Source: Chitinibacter sp. FCG-7
Lineage (GTDB): Bacteria > Pseudomonadota > Gammaproteobacteria > Burkholderiales > Chitinibacteraceae
Assembly: GCF_040047665.1 (NCBI RefSeq)
Contig: NZ_CP157355.1
Location: 62,001-126,000, forward strand
Direction: 5' to 3'
Length of the DNA: 64,000 nt
Within the stretch, counting starts at the first letter, position 1. Each line of letters starts with the position of its first letter. The notes under the pieces are model-generated. The model was not told the DNA's origin. It worked only from the letters and a program-made list of their open reading frames with translations, and made no database searches. Made by a program: the position numbers and the translations under genes. Below are positions 1-7,411 of the stretch, in pieces.

Positions 1-690
1 GGCGTAAGCCATCCGGCGCTGAATGATGGCGCTTTTTCGCAGCAAGCGGCGATCATTGCGGTGCGTATCGTAGTAACGCGGATTGGTCACCATCGCCGCC
101 ATTTTGGCCGCTTGCGCGCGGCCAAGCCGCTGGGCGCTGGTTTTATAGTAGTGACGCGCCGCAGCTTCTGCACCAAAAACGCCGTCACCCCATTCGATGA
201 CATTTAAGTACACCTCAAAAATCCGGCGCTTATCCCATGCGGTCTCGATCATCACGGTAAGGATCGCCTCTTCCACCTTGCGTAAGGGGTTGCGGCTGCC
301 GGATAGAAACAGATTTTTGGCCAATTGCTGACTGATCGTCGAGCCACCGGCGACAATTCGCCCTTTCTTGATGTTTTTTTCCCACGCCGTTTGCATGCCT
401 TCCCAGTCAAAGCCTTCGTGATCGAGAAATTTGGCGTCTTCAGAGGCGACCAGCGCGCGTTTCAAATTGGGCGAAATTTTGTCGTAATCGACCCACTCGA
501 ATTTCAATTGCGCTTCGGGATTGGTCTCTTGCAAACGTTCAAGCTGGACATTCATAAATGCGGTGTCGCTCGGATTAATCCAGCGCCACGCAATAATATG
601 CAGCAACATCCACAGATTCCAGGCCAGAAACAGCGCCAGCAGCAGCAAGACGCCGCGCCCTATCCAGCCAGCCATACTGATATTTTTCAT
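1..690 (-). CDS. mtgA: Monofunctional biosynthetic peptidoglycan transglycosylase (C-terminus cut by window edge)
   Basis: This is a glycosyltransferase family 51 enzyme that polymerises lipid II into glycan strands at the outer face of the inner membrane, without a transpeptidase domain. The visible 230 residues show one N-terminal membrane anchor (about 13-33), the catalytic SEDAKFLDHEGFDW motif (83-96, Glu84), GGSTISQQLAKNLFL (115-129) and the later RKVEEA and YLNVIEWG motifs. The reading frame is open to base 1, so only the last few residues of a usual 230-245 residue protein should be missing. ATG at 690 is used; an in-frame ATG at 675 is possible. It lies 77 bp downstream of aroE on the same strand, separated by a 49-bp inverted element. 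Confidence 0.95.
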   Translation of the reverse strand, partial: MKNISMAGWIGRGVLLLLALFLAWNLWMLLHIIAWRWINPSDTAFMNVQLERLQETNPEAQLKFEWVDYDKISPNLKRALVASEDAKFLDHEGFDWEGMQTAWEKNIKKGRIVAGGSTISQQLAKNLFLSGSRNPLRKVEEAILTVMIETAWDKRRIFEVYLNVIEWGDGVFGAEAAARHYYKTSAQRLGRAQAAKMAAMVTNPRYYDTHRNDRRLLRKSAIIQRRMAYA

Positions 691-703
691 CTTAAACCAA
701 CAG

Positions 704-752
704 GGGTATTACCCCAAAAAGCAATTAATACAAGACCTACAGAGCAATACCC
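704..752. repeat. 49-bp paired inverted element, copy 1 (GGGTATT / AATACCC)
   Basis: Perfect 7-bp inverted arms GGGTATT (704-710) and AATACCC (746-752) lie 42 bp apart in the aroE-mtgA gap. The right arm is part of CTACAGAGCAATACCC (737-752), identical to the arm of the copy at 43276-43324. Confidence 0.8.
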
Positions 753-767
753 ATTGTAGCCATGGAG

Positions 768-1604
768 TTACAGCTGGGTGCGCATCCAGTCCAGCACGGG
801 CGCGACATCAGGGCGCAGGCCAGTCCACACATGAAACGCCTCGGCTGCCTGCCCCACCAGCATGCCCAGACCATCAACGCGCTGCGTCACGCCCGCCTCG
901 CGCACCTGAGCCAGAAACGGCGTTTCATCCTTGCCATACATCATGTCGTAAGCGAGGGCACCCGGCGCAAAGACTGAATCGGCAATCGGCAAGCGCTCGC
1001 CGCCAAGACTGGCGGAGGTGGCGTTGATGATCAGATCAAACTGGCCGGAAATCGCGGTGTATTCACAAGCTTGCAAAGGAATCGGCGTATTGCGTTGAAA
1101 ATGCTCAATCAGATTTTGCGCCTTACTCAAGGTACGGTTCGCCAGCGTCAGACTTGCGGGGGGTTGCGCCAGCAAGGGGAGTATCACGCCACGCGCCGCG
1201 CCGCCTGCGCCCAGCAGCAAGATACGCCTACCCCGTATATCGGTATGGCGCAGGACATCGGCCACCAGACCTGCTCCGTCGGTATTGTCACCCAGCCAGC
1301 TACCATCGCTTTGCAGTTGCAAGGTATTGACCGCTCCTGCGGCTTGGGCTCGTTCGCTCAAAGTGCTTGCCAGACGAAAAGCTTCTTCTTTAAAAGGCAC
1401 CGTTACATTCGCGCCACGCCCGCCTGCGGCGGCAAAGTCATTCACACTGACCGCAAAGCCATCCAGCGGCGCGAGCAGTCGCTCGTATGAAAAGCCCTCA
1501 ACGACAGGATGACCCGCAAACTGCGCTGCAAATGCAGCGTGAATCTGGGGCGATTTGGAATGGGCAATCGGGTTGCCGATCACAACATAAGTTGCTTGGG
1601 TCAT
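768..1604 (-). CDS. aroE: Shikimate dehydrogenase (NADP+)
   Basis: AroE reduces 3-dehydroshikimate to shikimate with NADPH in the chorismate pathway, in the cytosol. The 278 residues match the family length. Visible motifs are the shikimate-binding NPIAHSKSP (11-19), NVTVPFKE with the catalytic Lys72, NTDG with the catalytic Asp109, and the NADP-binding glycine-rich GAGGAARG (132-139). It is the middle gene of a leftward run, 80 bp after a rhodanese gene and 77 bp before mtgA. ATG at 1604 places [10 protein letters not shown] at the start of the Rossmann-like N-terminal domain, which fits the family. Confidence 0.97.
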   Translation of the reverse strand: MTQATYVVIGNPIAHSKSPQIHAAFAAQFAGHPVVEGFSYERLLAPLDGFAVSVNDFAAAGGRGANVTVPFKEEAFRLASTLSERAQAAGAVNTLQLQSDGSWLGDNTDGAGLVADVLRHTDIRGRRILLLGAGGAARGVILPLLAQPPASLTLANRTLSKAQNLIEHFQRNTPIPLQACEYTAISGQFDLIINATSASLGGERLPIADSVFAPGALAYDMMYGKDETPFLAQVREAGVTQRVDGLGMLVGQAAEAFHVWTGLRPDVAPVLDWMRTQL

Positions 1605-1630
1605 GGGTTAGATCGCGGCACAAATAAAAA

Positions 1631-1660
1631 GTGAGGCGTAGTTTACACTGCACGCCTCAC
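1631..1660. other. Inverted repeat between the rhodanese gene and aroE
   Basis: Arms GTGAGGCGT (1631-1639) and ACGCCTCAC (1652-1660) are perfectly complementary with a 12-bp loop. No T-run follows on the minus strand, so this is a weak terminator at best. The words GCCTCAC and TTACACC just here recur in the ntrC/STAS gap near 16672-16690. Confidence 0.5.
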
Positions 1661-1684
1661 GCCTTACACCTTTGCCGTCACAAA

Positions 1685-2137
1685 TTAGCCTTGTTTCCAT
1701 GGCAAGCCAGCGGCTTGCCAGCCGTTTTTGTGGCCGCGCTGCTCGTTTTCGTCCTTGTCGCCCTCAAAGCCTTCCAGAATATTCATCGCCGCGGCATAGC
1801 CATGCTGCGTGGCCAGAATGGCGGCATCGTGCGAGCGCGCACCAGAGCGGCACAAAAACATCACTACCGCTTCCGGGTCGACCTTGGTTTTAAGCTGCGT
1901 CAGGAAATTGGGATTACTGGCCATGCCCGGATACGATTTCCACTCAATCAGCTCGGCCTGCGGCACCACGCCCACCCATTGCCATTCCGCATGCGTGCGC
2001 ACATCAACAATATGCACGGCAGGCAAAGACTGCACTAAAGCCCAGGCCTCGGCGGGCGTAACGGCACCGGCATAGGGCAAACCGGCGCTCTGGGCGCGGG
2101 CACGGGCGGTTTGGAGAATTTCATTGGCTTGACTCAT
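1685..2137 (-). CDS. Rhodanese-like domain protein
   Basis: A single rhodanese domain protein of 150 residues, probably a sulfur- or thiosulfate-transferase in the cytosol. The active-site loop CRSGARS begins at Cys96, and the domain opener IVDVRTHAEW lies at about 43-52. It has no signal peptide. It is divergent from glnA and heads the rhodanese-aroE-mtgA leftward run. The sulfur donor and acceptor cannot be told from sequence; a housekeeping sulfur-relay role is inference. Confidence 0.9.
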   Translation of the reverse strand: MSQANEILQTARARAQSAGLPYAGAVTPAEAWALVQSLPAVHIVDVRTHAEWQWVGVVPQAELIEWKSYPGMASNPNFLTQLKTKVDPEAVVMFLCRSGARSHDAAILATQHGYAAAMNILEGFEGDKDENEQRGHKNGWQAAGLPWKQG

Positions 2138-2284
2138 ACATCACCTTTCTATGGATTGACTCGCAAGCAGGGCTTGATCGGCCTCCATTCTATGGCGCGA
2201 GCAGCTGATGCGCCAAGCAATCAACACCACCCTGCAAGGACAAATGTGCCGACAAGGGCTACCAAGAGCACCGTGCAATTAAAA

Positions 2285-2301
2285 TGCACCATAACAGTGC
2301 A
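2285..2301 (+). promoter_or_regulatory. NtrC (NRI) enhancer site
   Basis: TGCACCATAACAGTGCA matches the palindromic NtrC consensus TGCAC-N7-GTGCA in both halves. Its centre lies about 130 bp upstream of the start site predicted from the sigma-54 promoter, the usual enhancer distance. A neighbouring weaker TGCACC half-site at 2315-2320 could be a second binding position. Confidence 0.85.
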
Positions 2302-2395
2302 AAAATCAGCTCAATGCACCACGATTTATCACCAACAAGAAGCATGCGCGAACGCAAATACTTGTGGCACAATAGCTGGTAGCTGTTTTACCGCT

Positions 2396-2411
2396 TGGCA
2401 CGGTTTGTGCT
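2396..2411 (+). promoter_or_regulatory. Sigma-54 promoter of glnA
   Basis: TGGCAC-N5-GTGCT carries the invariant -24 GG (2397-2398) and -12 GC (2409-2410) with the correct 12-bp register of the RpoN consensus TGGCAC-N5-TTGCW. Transcription should start near 2422, leaving a leader of about 100 nt before glnA. Confidence 0.85.
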
Positions 2412-2523
2412 TGTAGTAACGCCGTCCAGTGCGCAGCAGCGCACACGCAGCAAAATGACGCGCAACAGCGCACATGCAATATCCCATTTCCTGTTTTCAC
2501 TTGTCCCAACTAGGAGCGACAAC

Positions 2524-3933
2524 ATGGCTGTAGCCGACGTTCTCAAGCTTATTAAAGATAACGACATCCGTTTCGTTGATCTGCGCTTCACCGACACCAT
2601 CGGTAAAGAGCAACACGTAACTGTTCCTTCACACGTCGTTGATGAAGAATGGTTCGAAACTGGCCACGCATTCGATGGTTCATCGATCGCCGGCTGGAAA
2701 GGTATTCAAGCTTCAGACATGTTGCTGATGCCAGATGCATCAACTGCTAAAATCGACCCGTTCTTTGACGAACCAACTGTGTTCATCACTTGTGACGTTC
2801 TCGAGCCAGCAACTGGTAAAGGTTACGATCGTGACCCACGCTCTTTGGCTAAACGCGCTGAAGCCTACCTGAAAACTTCAGGCATTGGTGATACTGCATT
2901 CTTCGGTCCAGAGCCAGAATTCTTCATTTTCGACAACATCCGTTGGAACACTGACTTGTCAGGTACTTTCGTTAAGATCGGCTCTGACGAAGGCGCTTGG
3001 GCTACTGCTGACGAACCAGCAGGCGGCAACCTGGGTCACCGTCCACGCGTTAAAGGCGGCTACTTCCCAGTTCCTCCAGTAGACAGCCACCAAGACATCC
3101 GCGCAACGATGGTGATCGTGCTGGAAGAATTGGGCGTGCCAGTTGAAGTATTCCACCATGAAGTAGCGAATGCCGGTCAAAATGAGATCGGTACTAAATT
3201 CTCTACTTTGACTCAACGTGCTGACTGGACTCAGATCCTGAAATACGTTGTGCATAACGTGGCTCACCAGTACGGCAAAACTGCAACGTTCATGCCAAAA
3301 CCAGTCGTTGGCGACAATGGCTCAGGCATGCACGTTCACCAGTCTATCTGGAAAGACGGCAAAAACTTGTTCGCAGGTAACGGCTACGCTGGCCTGTCTG
3401 AAACTGCCCTGTTCTACATCGGCGGTATCATCAAGCACGCTAAAGCACTGAACGCGATCACCAACCCAGGTACTAACTCGTACCGTCGTTTGGTTCCTCA
3501 CTTCGAAGCGCCAGTTAAATTGGCTTACTCTGCGAAGAACCGTTCTGCTTCAATCCGTATTCCTCACGTTTCTAGCGACAAAGGTCGTCGTATCGAAGCG
3601 CGTTTCCCAGATCCATTGGCTAACCCATACCTGTGCTTCGCAGCATTGCTGATGGCCGGTTTGGATGGTATCCAGAACAAGATCCATCCAGGCGATCCAG
3701 CTGACAAGAACTTGTACGACTTGCCACCAGAAGAAGACAAACTGATCCCTACCGTTTGCGCGTCTCTGGACGAAGCACTGGCAGCACTCGATGCAGACCG
3801 CGAGTTCTTGACTCGTGGCGGCGTATTCACTGATGAGTGGATCGATAGCTACATCGAACTGAAAATGAACGACGTAACTCGTTCACGTATGAACGTGCAC
3901 CCAGTTGAGTTCGATATGTACTATTCTCTGTAA
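2524..3933 (+). CDS. glnA: Glutamine synthetase type I
   Basis: GlnA condenses glutamate and ammonia with ATP to make glutamine, the main ammonia assimilation step. The ATG at 2524 has a strong AGGAG eight bases upstream and begins [13 protein letters not shown], giving 469 residues, the usual GSI length. Visible motifs are DGSSIAGW near 50, the GSGMHVHQS nucleotide-binding segment, NPTNSYKRLVP-type [12 protein letters not shown], and [10 protein letters not shown] with the adenylylation Tyr398, which marks the beta subtype controlled by GlnE. The codon choice looks more regular than in its neighbours, as expected for a highly expressed gene. Control by NtrC and sigma-54 is read from the upstream sites. 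Confidence 0.98.
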   Translation: MAVADVLKLIKDNDIRFVDLRFTDTIGKEQHVTVPSHVVDEEWFETGHAFDGSSIAGWKGIQASDMLLMPDASTAKIDPFFDEPTVFITCDVLEPATGKGYDRDPRSLAKRAEAYLKTSGIGDTAFFGPEPEFFIFDNIRWNTDLSGTFVKIGSDEGAWATADEPAGGNLGHRPRVKGGYFPVPPVDSHQDIRATMVIVLEELGVPVEVFHHEVANAGQNEIGTKFSTLTQRADWTQILKYVVHNVAHQYGKTATFMPKPVVGDNGSGMHVHQSIWKDGKNLFAGNGYAGLSETALFYIGGIIKHAKALNAITNPGTNSYRRLVPHFEAPVKLAYSAKNRSASIRIPHVSSDKGRRIEARFPDPLANPYLCFAALLMAGLDGIQNKIHPGDPADKNLYDLPPEEDKLIPTVCASLDEALAALDADREFLTRGGVFTDEWIDSYIELKMNDVTRSRMNVHPVEFDMYYSL

Positions 3934-3940
3934 TCAACTT

Positions 3941-4010
3941 CAGCCTGCGCTTGCGCAGGCTGATTGATACACAAAACCCGCATCCAGCCTGGCTGGTGCG
4001 GGTTTTTTAT
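3941..4010 (+). terminator. glnA terminator region (two hairpins)
   Basis: A first hairpin AGCCTGCGC-ttg-GCGCAGGCT (3942-3962) is followed by a second, AACCCGCA...TGCGGGTT, running into TTTTTTAT (about 3975-4010). The second is a standard Rho-independent terminator. Confidence 0.85.
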
Positions 4011-4021
4011 TGCTCAGTGTT

Positions 4022-4348
4022 TCAGTTATTTATGGCCATTGGTGCACCATTCACCACCCGCCATGGCAGTGCGGGGTCGGGGGTACGGGTCATTAGTTGC
4101 AGGTGATGCTCAACGACGCTTTTCAGTATTTCCAGTTGCGCCTCCTCCTGCGCACAGAGGCGGAAACACAGCTGGTTTTCGCTGGCGGCCAGCTGCAACT
4201 CGCCAAAGTCAAAATAGGCCACGCCATGCTCGGCATCAAAATCGACGCGGATTTTGCGGGCAAAGTGTTTGCACAGCTTAAAGAGGTATTGCTTTGCAAG
4301 GCTTGTATCTACTTGGGTTTCAACCATTACCATATCTGGGTATCTCAT
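4022..4348 (-). CDS. DUF2218 domain protein
   Basis: About 108 residues matching the DUF2218 pattern: KQYLFKLCKHFARKIRVDFD, then a short FGELQLAA strand and an LEILKSVVEHHLQL helix. The function of DUF2218 is not established, but the family often sits beside siderophore or heme uptake genes, as here, where it is the last gene of a leftward ABC-uptake run. The ATG at 4348 lies directly after the ATPase stop codon; starts at 4333 and 4327 are also possible. A long upstream extension into the ATPase gene is unlikely. Confidence 0.75.
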   Translation of the reverse strand: MRYPDMVMVETQVDTSLAKQYLFKLCKHFARKIRVDFDAEHGVAYFDFGELQLAASENQLCFRLCAQEEAQLEILKSVVEHHLQLMTRTPDPALPWRVVNGAPMAINN

Positions 4349-4350
4349 TA

Positions 4351-5121
4351 TTAAGCCCGAACCAATTGGTCGAGCACGAAAATCGGGCGGCCTTGCGAGC
4401 ATTGCTCGACCCGGCCACTAATGTCATACACTTGCGCGAGCAAATCCGGCGTCAGCACTGCCAGCGGCGCACCATCGGCGGCGCATTGGCCGTGGTGCAG
4501 CACGATGATCCGGTCGCAGCAGCGCAGCGCCAGATTCAGGTCGTGCAGCGCCAGCAGTGCAATACTGTTGCGCTCGCGCACATCGCGGCGGATGGCTTCC
4601 ACCAGCGCCAGCTGCCAGTGCAGATCGAGCGCGCTATTGGGCTCATCCAGCAGCATGAGCTCGGGCTGGCGAGCCAGCAATTGCGCCAGCGCCACCATCT
4701 GCCGCTGCCCGCCTGACAAGGTAGCGAGCGGGCGCATTGCCAGCGTACTGAGCTGCAATTGCGCCAGATAGCTGGCAATCCGCGCTTCAGCCTCGCGCCG
4801 GGGCAAACCCAAGGTCAGCAAGCCGCCCAGCAGCAGCTCGTACACCGTGAGTCCAGCTGCCTGCGGCAAGCTCTGTGGCAGCAAGGCGATACGGCGGCAG
4901 CGCTCGTCGTGTGATAGCGCGGCTATGGCCTGCCCGTGCAAGCTGATCTGCCCTTGCGCACGCAATAGCCCAGCAATGGCATGAATCAGCGTCGATTTGC
5001 CCGCGCCATTAGGGCCGATCAGCGCCGTCACGCTGCCGGGCGCTAAAGGCGCAAGACTCAAGCCGGGAATAACAGGGGTATTACCTCGCAATACCTTGAT
5101 ACTATTGATGTGCAGACTCAT
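4351..5121 (-). CDS. Iron/siderophore- or heme-type ABC transporter ATPase (FecE/BtuD family)
   Basis: The 256-residue nucleotide-binding subunit of an importer. Walker A GPNGAGKST is at 36-44, the signature LSGGQRQM near 135, Walker B LMLLDEP near 155 with an unusual Asn in DEPNSALD where Thr is common, and a switch His in LALHDLNLA. It is 3 bp downstream of a FecCD permease and co-directional with its binding protein, so the three form one complete importer. The family cannot separate ferric siderophore, heme and cobalamin; the Fur-like box upstream of the run favours iron. Confidence 0.9.
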   Translation of the reverse strand: MSLHINSIKVLRGNTPVIPGLSLAPLAPGSVTALIGPNGAGKSTLIHAIAGLLRAQGQISLHGQAIAALSHDERCRRIALLPQSLPQAAGLTVYELLLGGLLTLGLPRREAEARIASYLAQLQLSTLAMRPLATLSGGQRQMVALAQLLARQPELMLLDEPNSALDLHWQLALVEAIRRDVRERNSIALLALHDLNLALRCCDRIIVLHHGQCAADGAPLAVLTPDLLAQVYDISGRVEQCSQGRPIFVLDQLVRA

Positions 5122-5124
5122 ACT

Positions 5125-6207
5125 CTAGGCTCTCCGTTTCAAAATCAGCGCAATCAGCACCGGCACACCCACCAACGCGGTGACAATGCCAATCGGGATC
5201 AGCAGCCCCGGCACCAGCGTTTTGCTGGCAATCGACGCTAGCGAGAGCATCAGCGCGCCACATAGCATGCTGGCAGGCAGGAAAAAACGATGTTGCTCGC
5301 CCACCAGCAGGCGCGCGATATGTGGGCCAACCAGTCCGACAAAACCAATCGTGCCGACAAAAGCCAGCGCTACCGCGGTGAGCAGGCTCACTTCGATCAG
5401 CACCCGCCAGCTAAGCCGCTCCACCTGCACGCCCAGACTGGCGGCGTGCATAGCGCCTCCGCGCAATAAGGTGAGCGCCCAGGCGCGGCGCATCGCCAGC
5501 ACAAAGCACAGCAGCAGCACTGCCGACACAATCGCCACATGCAGCAAAGTGGCACGCCCCAGATTGCCCATCGACCAGAACACAATCTGCTCCAGCGCAT
5601 TGGCGTCGGCCAGAAATTGCAGCAGCCAGACCAGCGCCTCCAGCGCAAACAGCAAGGCGATACCAAACAGCACCAGCGTATCGCTGCCGCCGCCGTGGGC
5701 GCGGCTCAGCAGCAAAATCAGCCCGGTAGCGGCCAAAGCCAGCGCAAAGGCCCCCAAGGGCAGCAAGATTTCGTGCGGCAATGCAAAGCTCAGGTGATGC
5801 TCAAACACAATCACCAGCGAAGCGCCCAAAGTTGCAGCGGCGGCGACGCCCAGCGTAAACGGGCTGGCCAGCGGATTATTCAGCACCGTTTGCAGCTGCG
5901 CGCCACCCAGCCCCAGCGCACCGCCGACCACCAGCGCCATTAGCGCGTACGGCAAACGCACGTCAAAAATCACCACGCGCAAGCTATCGTCCATCGACGC
6001 CGGATTAAGCACCCCCGCCAGCACGACAGACAATGGAAAACTCGCGCTACCGCTGGCCAGATCGGCGGCCAGACTCAGCACCAGCAGCAAGAGCAAACCC
6101 AGCAGGCACAGCACCCGCCAGCGATTTTGCTGGCGGTATTGCCGCGCCAACACGCCCTGCTCTGCATCAACGTGTGCATCCAGCACTGTGGCATGTATCG
6201 CACTCAT
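5125..6207 (-). CDS. FecCD-family ABC transporter permease
   Basis: A polytopic inner-membrane protein of 360 residues in the BtuC/FecCD family, with about ten hydrophobic segments. Family signatures seen are LRLPYALMALVVGGALGLGG near 104, NPLASPFTLGV, and the C-terminal GFVGLVGPHIARLLVGEQHR coupling segment followed by GIVTALVGVPVLIALI. The gene overlaps the binding-protein gene by 4 bp and precedes the ATPase by 3 bp, so translation is probably coupled. Confidence 0.93.
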   Translation of the reverse strand: MSAIHATVLDAHVDAEQGVLARQYRQQNRWRVLCLLGLLLLLVLSLAADLASGSASFPLSVVLAGVLNPASMDDSLRVVIFDVRLPYALMALVVGGALGLGGAQLQTVLNNPLASPFTLGVAAAATLGASLVIVFEHHLSFALPHEILLPLGAFALALAATGLILLLSRAHGGGSDTLVLFGIALLFALEALVWLLQFLADANALEQIVFWSMGNLGRATLLHVAIVSAVLLLCFVLAMRRAWALTLLRGGAMHAASLGVQVERLSWRVLIEVSLLTAVALAFVGTIGFVGLVGPHIARLLVGEQHRFFLPASMLCGALMLSLASIASKTLVPGLLIPIGIVTALVGVPVLIALILKRRA

Positions 6208-7325
6208 AAGCCTGCCTCAACCCAGAAGGTGCCAGCCAGCGGTACCGGCTGAAAGCGTTGGTAAAACTGCTGCAGGCTGGCTTGCGGGTTTAAATGGGCA
6301 AATTGCTGCGGGTACAGCCATTTGGCCATCACCTGCACGGCAATCACATTGGCGGCACTGTAATTAAACTGATGCGACAGCGCGTAGGCGCGGCCACTTT
6401 GCACAGCCTTGAGCTGGGCAAACCCCGTGCGGCTCAGGGCGCGCCGCAAGCTGGCCTGCGCAGTAGCGCGATCAATGCCCGCGCCCAGCGCAATGCGCGG
6501 ACTGCGCGGGTCGCGCGCAGTGTTCGGATTGCCAATGCCGGTGCCGATATACACTTCGGGCTGTTGCTGCAGCAAAAACTCCAGGCTCACCGTGCCATGC
6601 GCACCGGGGACGATGGCGTTGGCGATATTGTCGCCGCCCGCCGCGACAACAAAAGTGCCGAGCATGCCGTGCGTCAGCGTTTCGCAGCAGCTATTACCCA
6701 GCCCGACGCGGCTTTCCAGAAACACCGTGGTTTTGCGCGGCAGCTTGGTCAGCCCTGCGGTGACCTTGGCCATTTCGCCACGATAAAATGCGAGGTATTG
6801 CTCTGCAGCCTTCTGCCTACCTAGCACCTGGCCTAATACCTCGATGCTTTTTTCTGTATTGCGCAGCGGGTCTTTATTAAAATCCACATACACCACCGCA
6901 ATACCTGCTTTGGACAAACGCTGCATCGTGGCTTGATCGTTCAGATCCGGCCCATGCCCGCCCAGACTGAAAATTGCCAGTTGCGGCTTGAGCGCAATCG
7001 CTTCTTCAACGCTAAAGCTCTGGCTACTGCGCCCCAGCCGGGTAATCTGATCCAGATTCGGATAGGCCTTGCGGTATTGCGCATAGCTGCCAGGATCAAG
7101 CTGCTCAAAATCACCCAGCATGCCAACCACCCGCTTGGCGGGTAATTCCCGATCCAGAATCGCCAGACTCGACAGCATGCGCCCTTCGCCCAGAATAATC
7201 CGCTCGACCTTGGCCGGAATCGGCACCGTGCGCCCCGCCAGATCGACCACCGTGGCGGCCTGCGCAATCGTCGCAGTGAGTAATAGGCTGGCCAATGCCA
7301 GCCAGCTTTCTAGTTTTAATTTCAT
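6204..7325 (-). CDS. Periplasmic substrate-binding protein of the iron/heme-type importer
   Basis: A 373-residue class III (PBP-II helical backbone) binding protein. The signal peptide is clear, with cleavage likely after AQA near residue 23. The mature protein starts ATVVDLAGRTVPIPAKVERIILG, typical of FecB/BtuF-type proteins, and has ALKPQLAIFSLGG in the first lobe. It is larger than usual BtuF. It lies 86 bp downstream of a TonB receptor with an attenuator-like hairpin between, and overlaps the permease by 4 bp. The ligand is unknown; ferric siderophore or heme is inferred from context. Confidence 0.9.
   Translation of the reverse strand: MKLKLESWLALASLLLTATIAQAATVVDLAGRTVPIPAKVERIILGEGRMLSSLAILDRELPAKRVVGMLGDFEQLDPGSYAQYRKAYPNLDQITRLGRSSQSFSVEEAIALKPQLAIFSLGGHGPDLNDQATMQRLSKAGIAVVYVDFNKDPLRNTEKSIEVLGQVLGRQKAAEQYLAFYRGEMAKVTAGLTKLPRKTTVFLESRVGLGNSCCETLTHGMLGTFVVAAGGDNIANAIVPGAHGTVSLEFLLQQQPEVYIGTGIGNPNTARDPRSPRIALGAGIDRATAQASLRRALSRTGFAQLKAVQSGRAYALSHQFNYSAANVIAVQVMAKWLYPQQFAHLNPQASLQQFYQRFQPVPLAGTFWVEAGL
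6793..6841. repeat. 49-bp paired inverted element, copy 2 (AGGTATT / AATACCT)
   Basis: Perfectly complementary 7-bp arms with the 42-bp offset, wholly inside the binding-protein gene. The left arm continues as GCTCTGCAG, close to the GCTCTGTAG of the 43276 copy. Confidence 0.7.
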
Positions 7326-7367
7326 TTTCTTTAGATCCCCAAATAGGTCAATGCCACAAACAGGAAA

Positions 7368-7387
7368 GCCACCGGCGCACCGGTGGC
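7368..7387 (-). terminator. Hairpin between the TonB receptor and the binding-protein gene
   Basis: GCCACCGG and CCGGTGGC form an 8-bp stem with a 4-nt loop, followed on the minus strand by TTTCCTGTTT. This is a weak Rho-independent terminator or attenuator that would leave receptor transcripts more abundant than transporter transcripts. Confidence 0.55.
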
Positions 7388-7411
7388 ATTTGCTCAGTTT
7401 TAAACCTTCAT

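Larger units (their letters stand above)
2138..2523. other. glnA control region
   Basis: The 386 bp between the rhodanese gene and glnA hold no gene. They hold an NtrC palindrome (2285-2301), an overlapping reversed half-site pair GTGCA-N7-TGCAC (2273-2289), a single TGCACC half-site (2315-2320), the sigma-54 promoter (2396-2411) and a ribosome binding site AGGAG (2512-2516). An open frame reading into glnA from 2395 is an artefact that crosses the promoter. Confidence 0.8.

Noticed and set aside
2395..2523. N-terminal extension of glnA
   Set aside because: It would begin inside the sigma-54 promoter; the ATG at 2524 has a strong ribosome binding site and family-like start.
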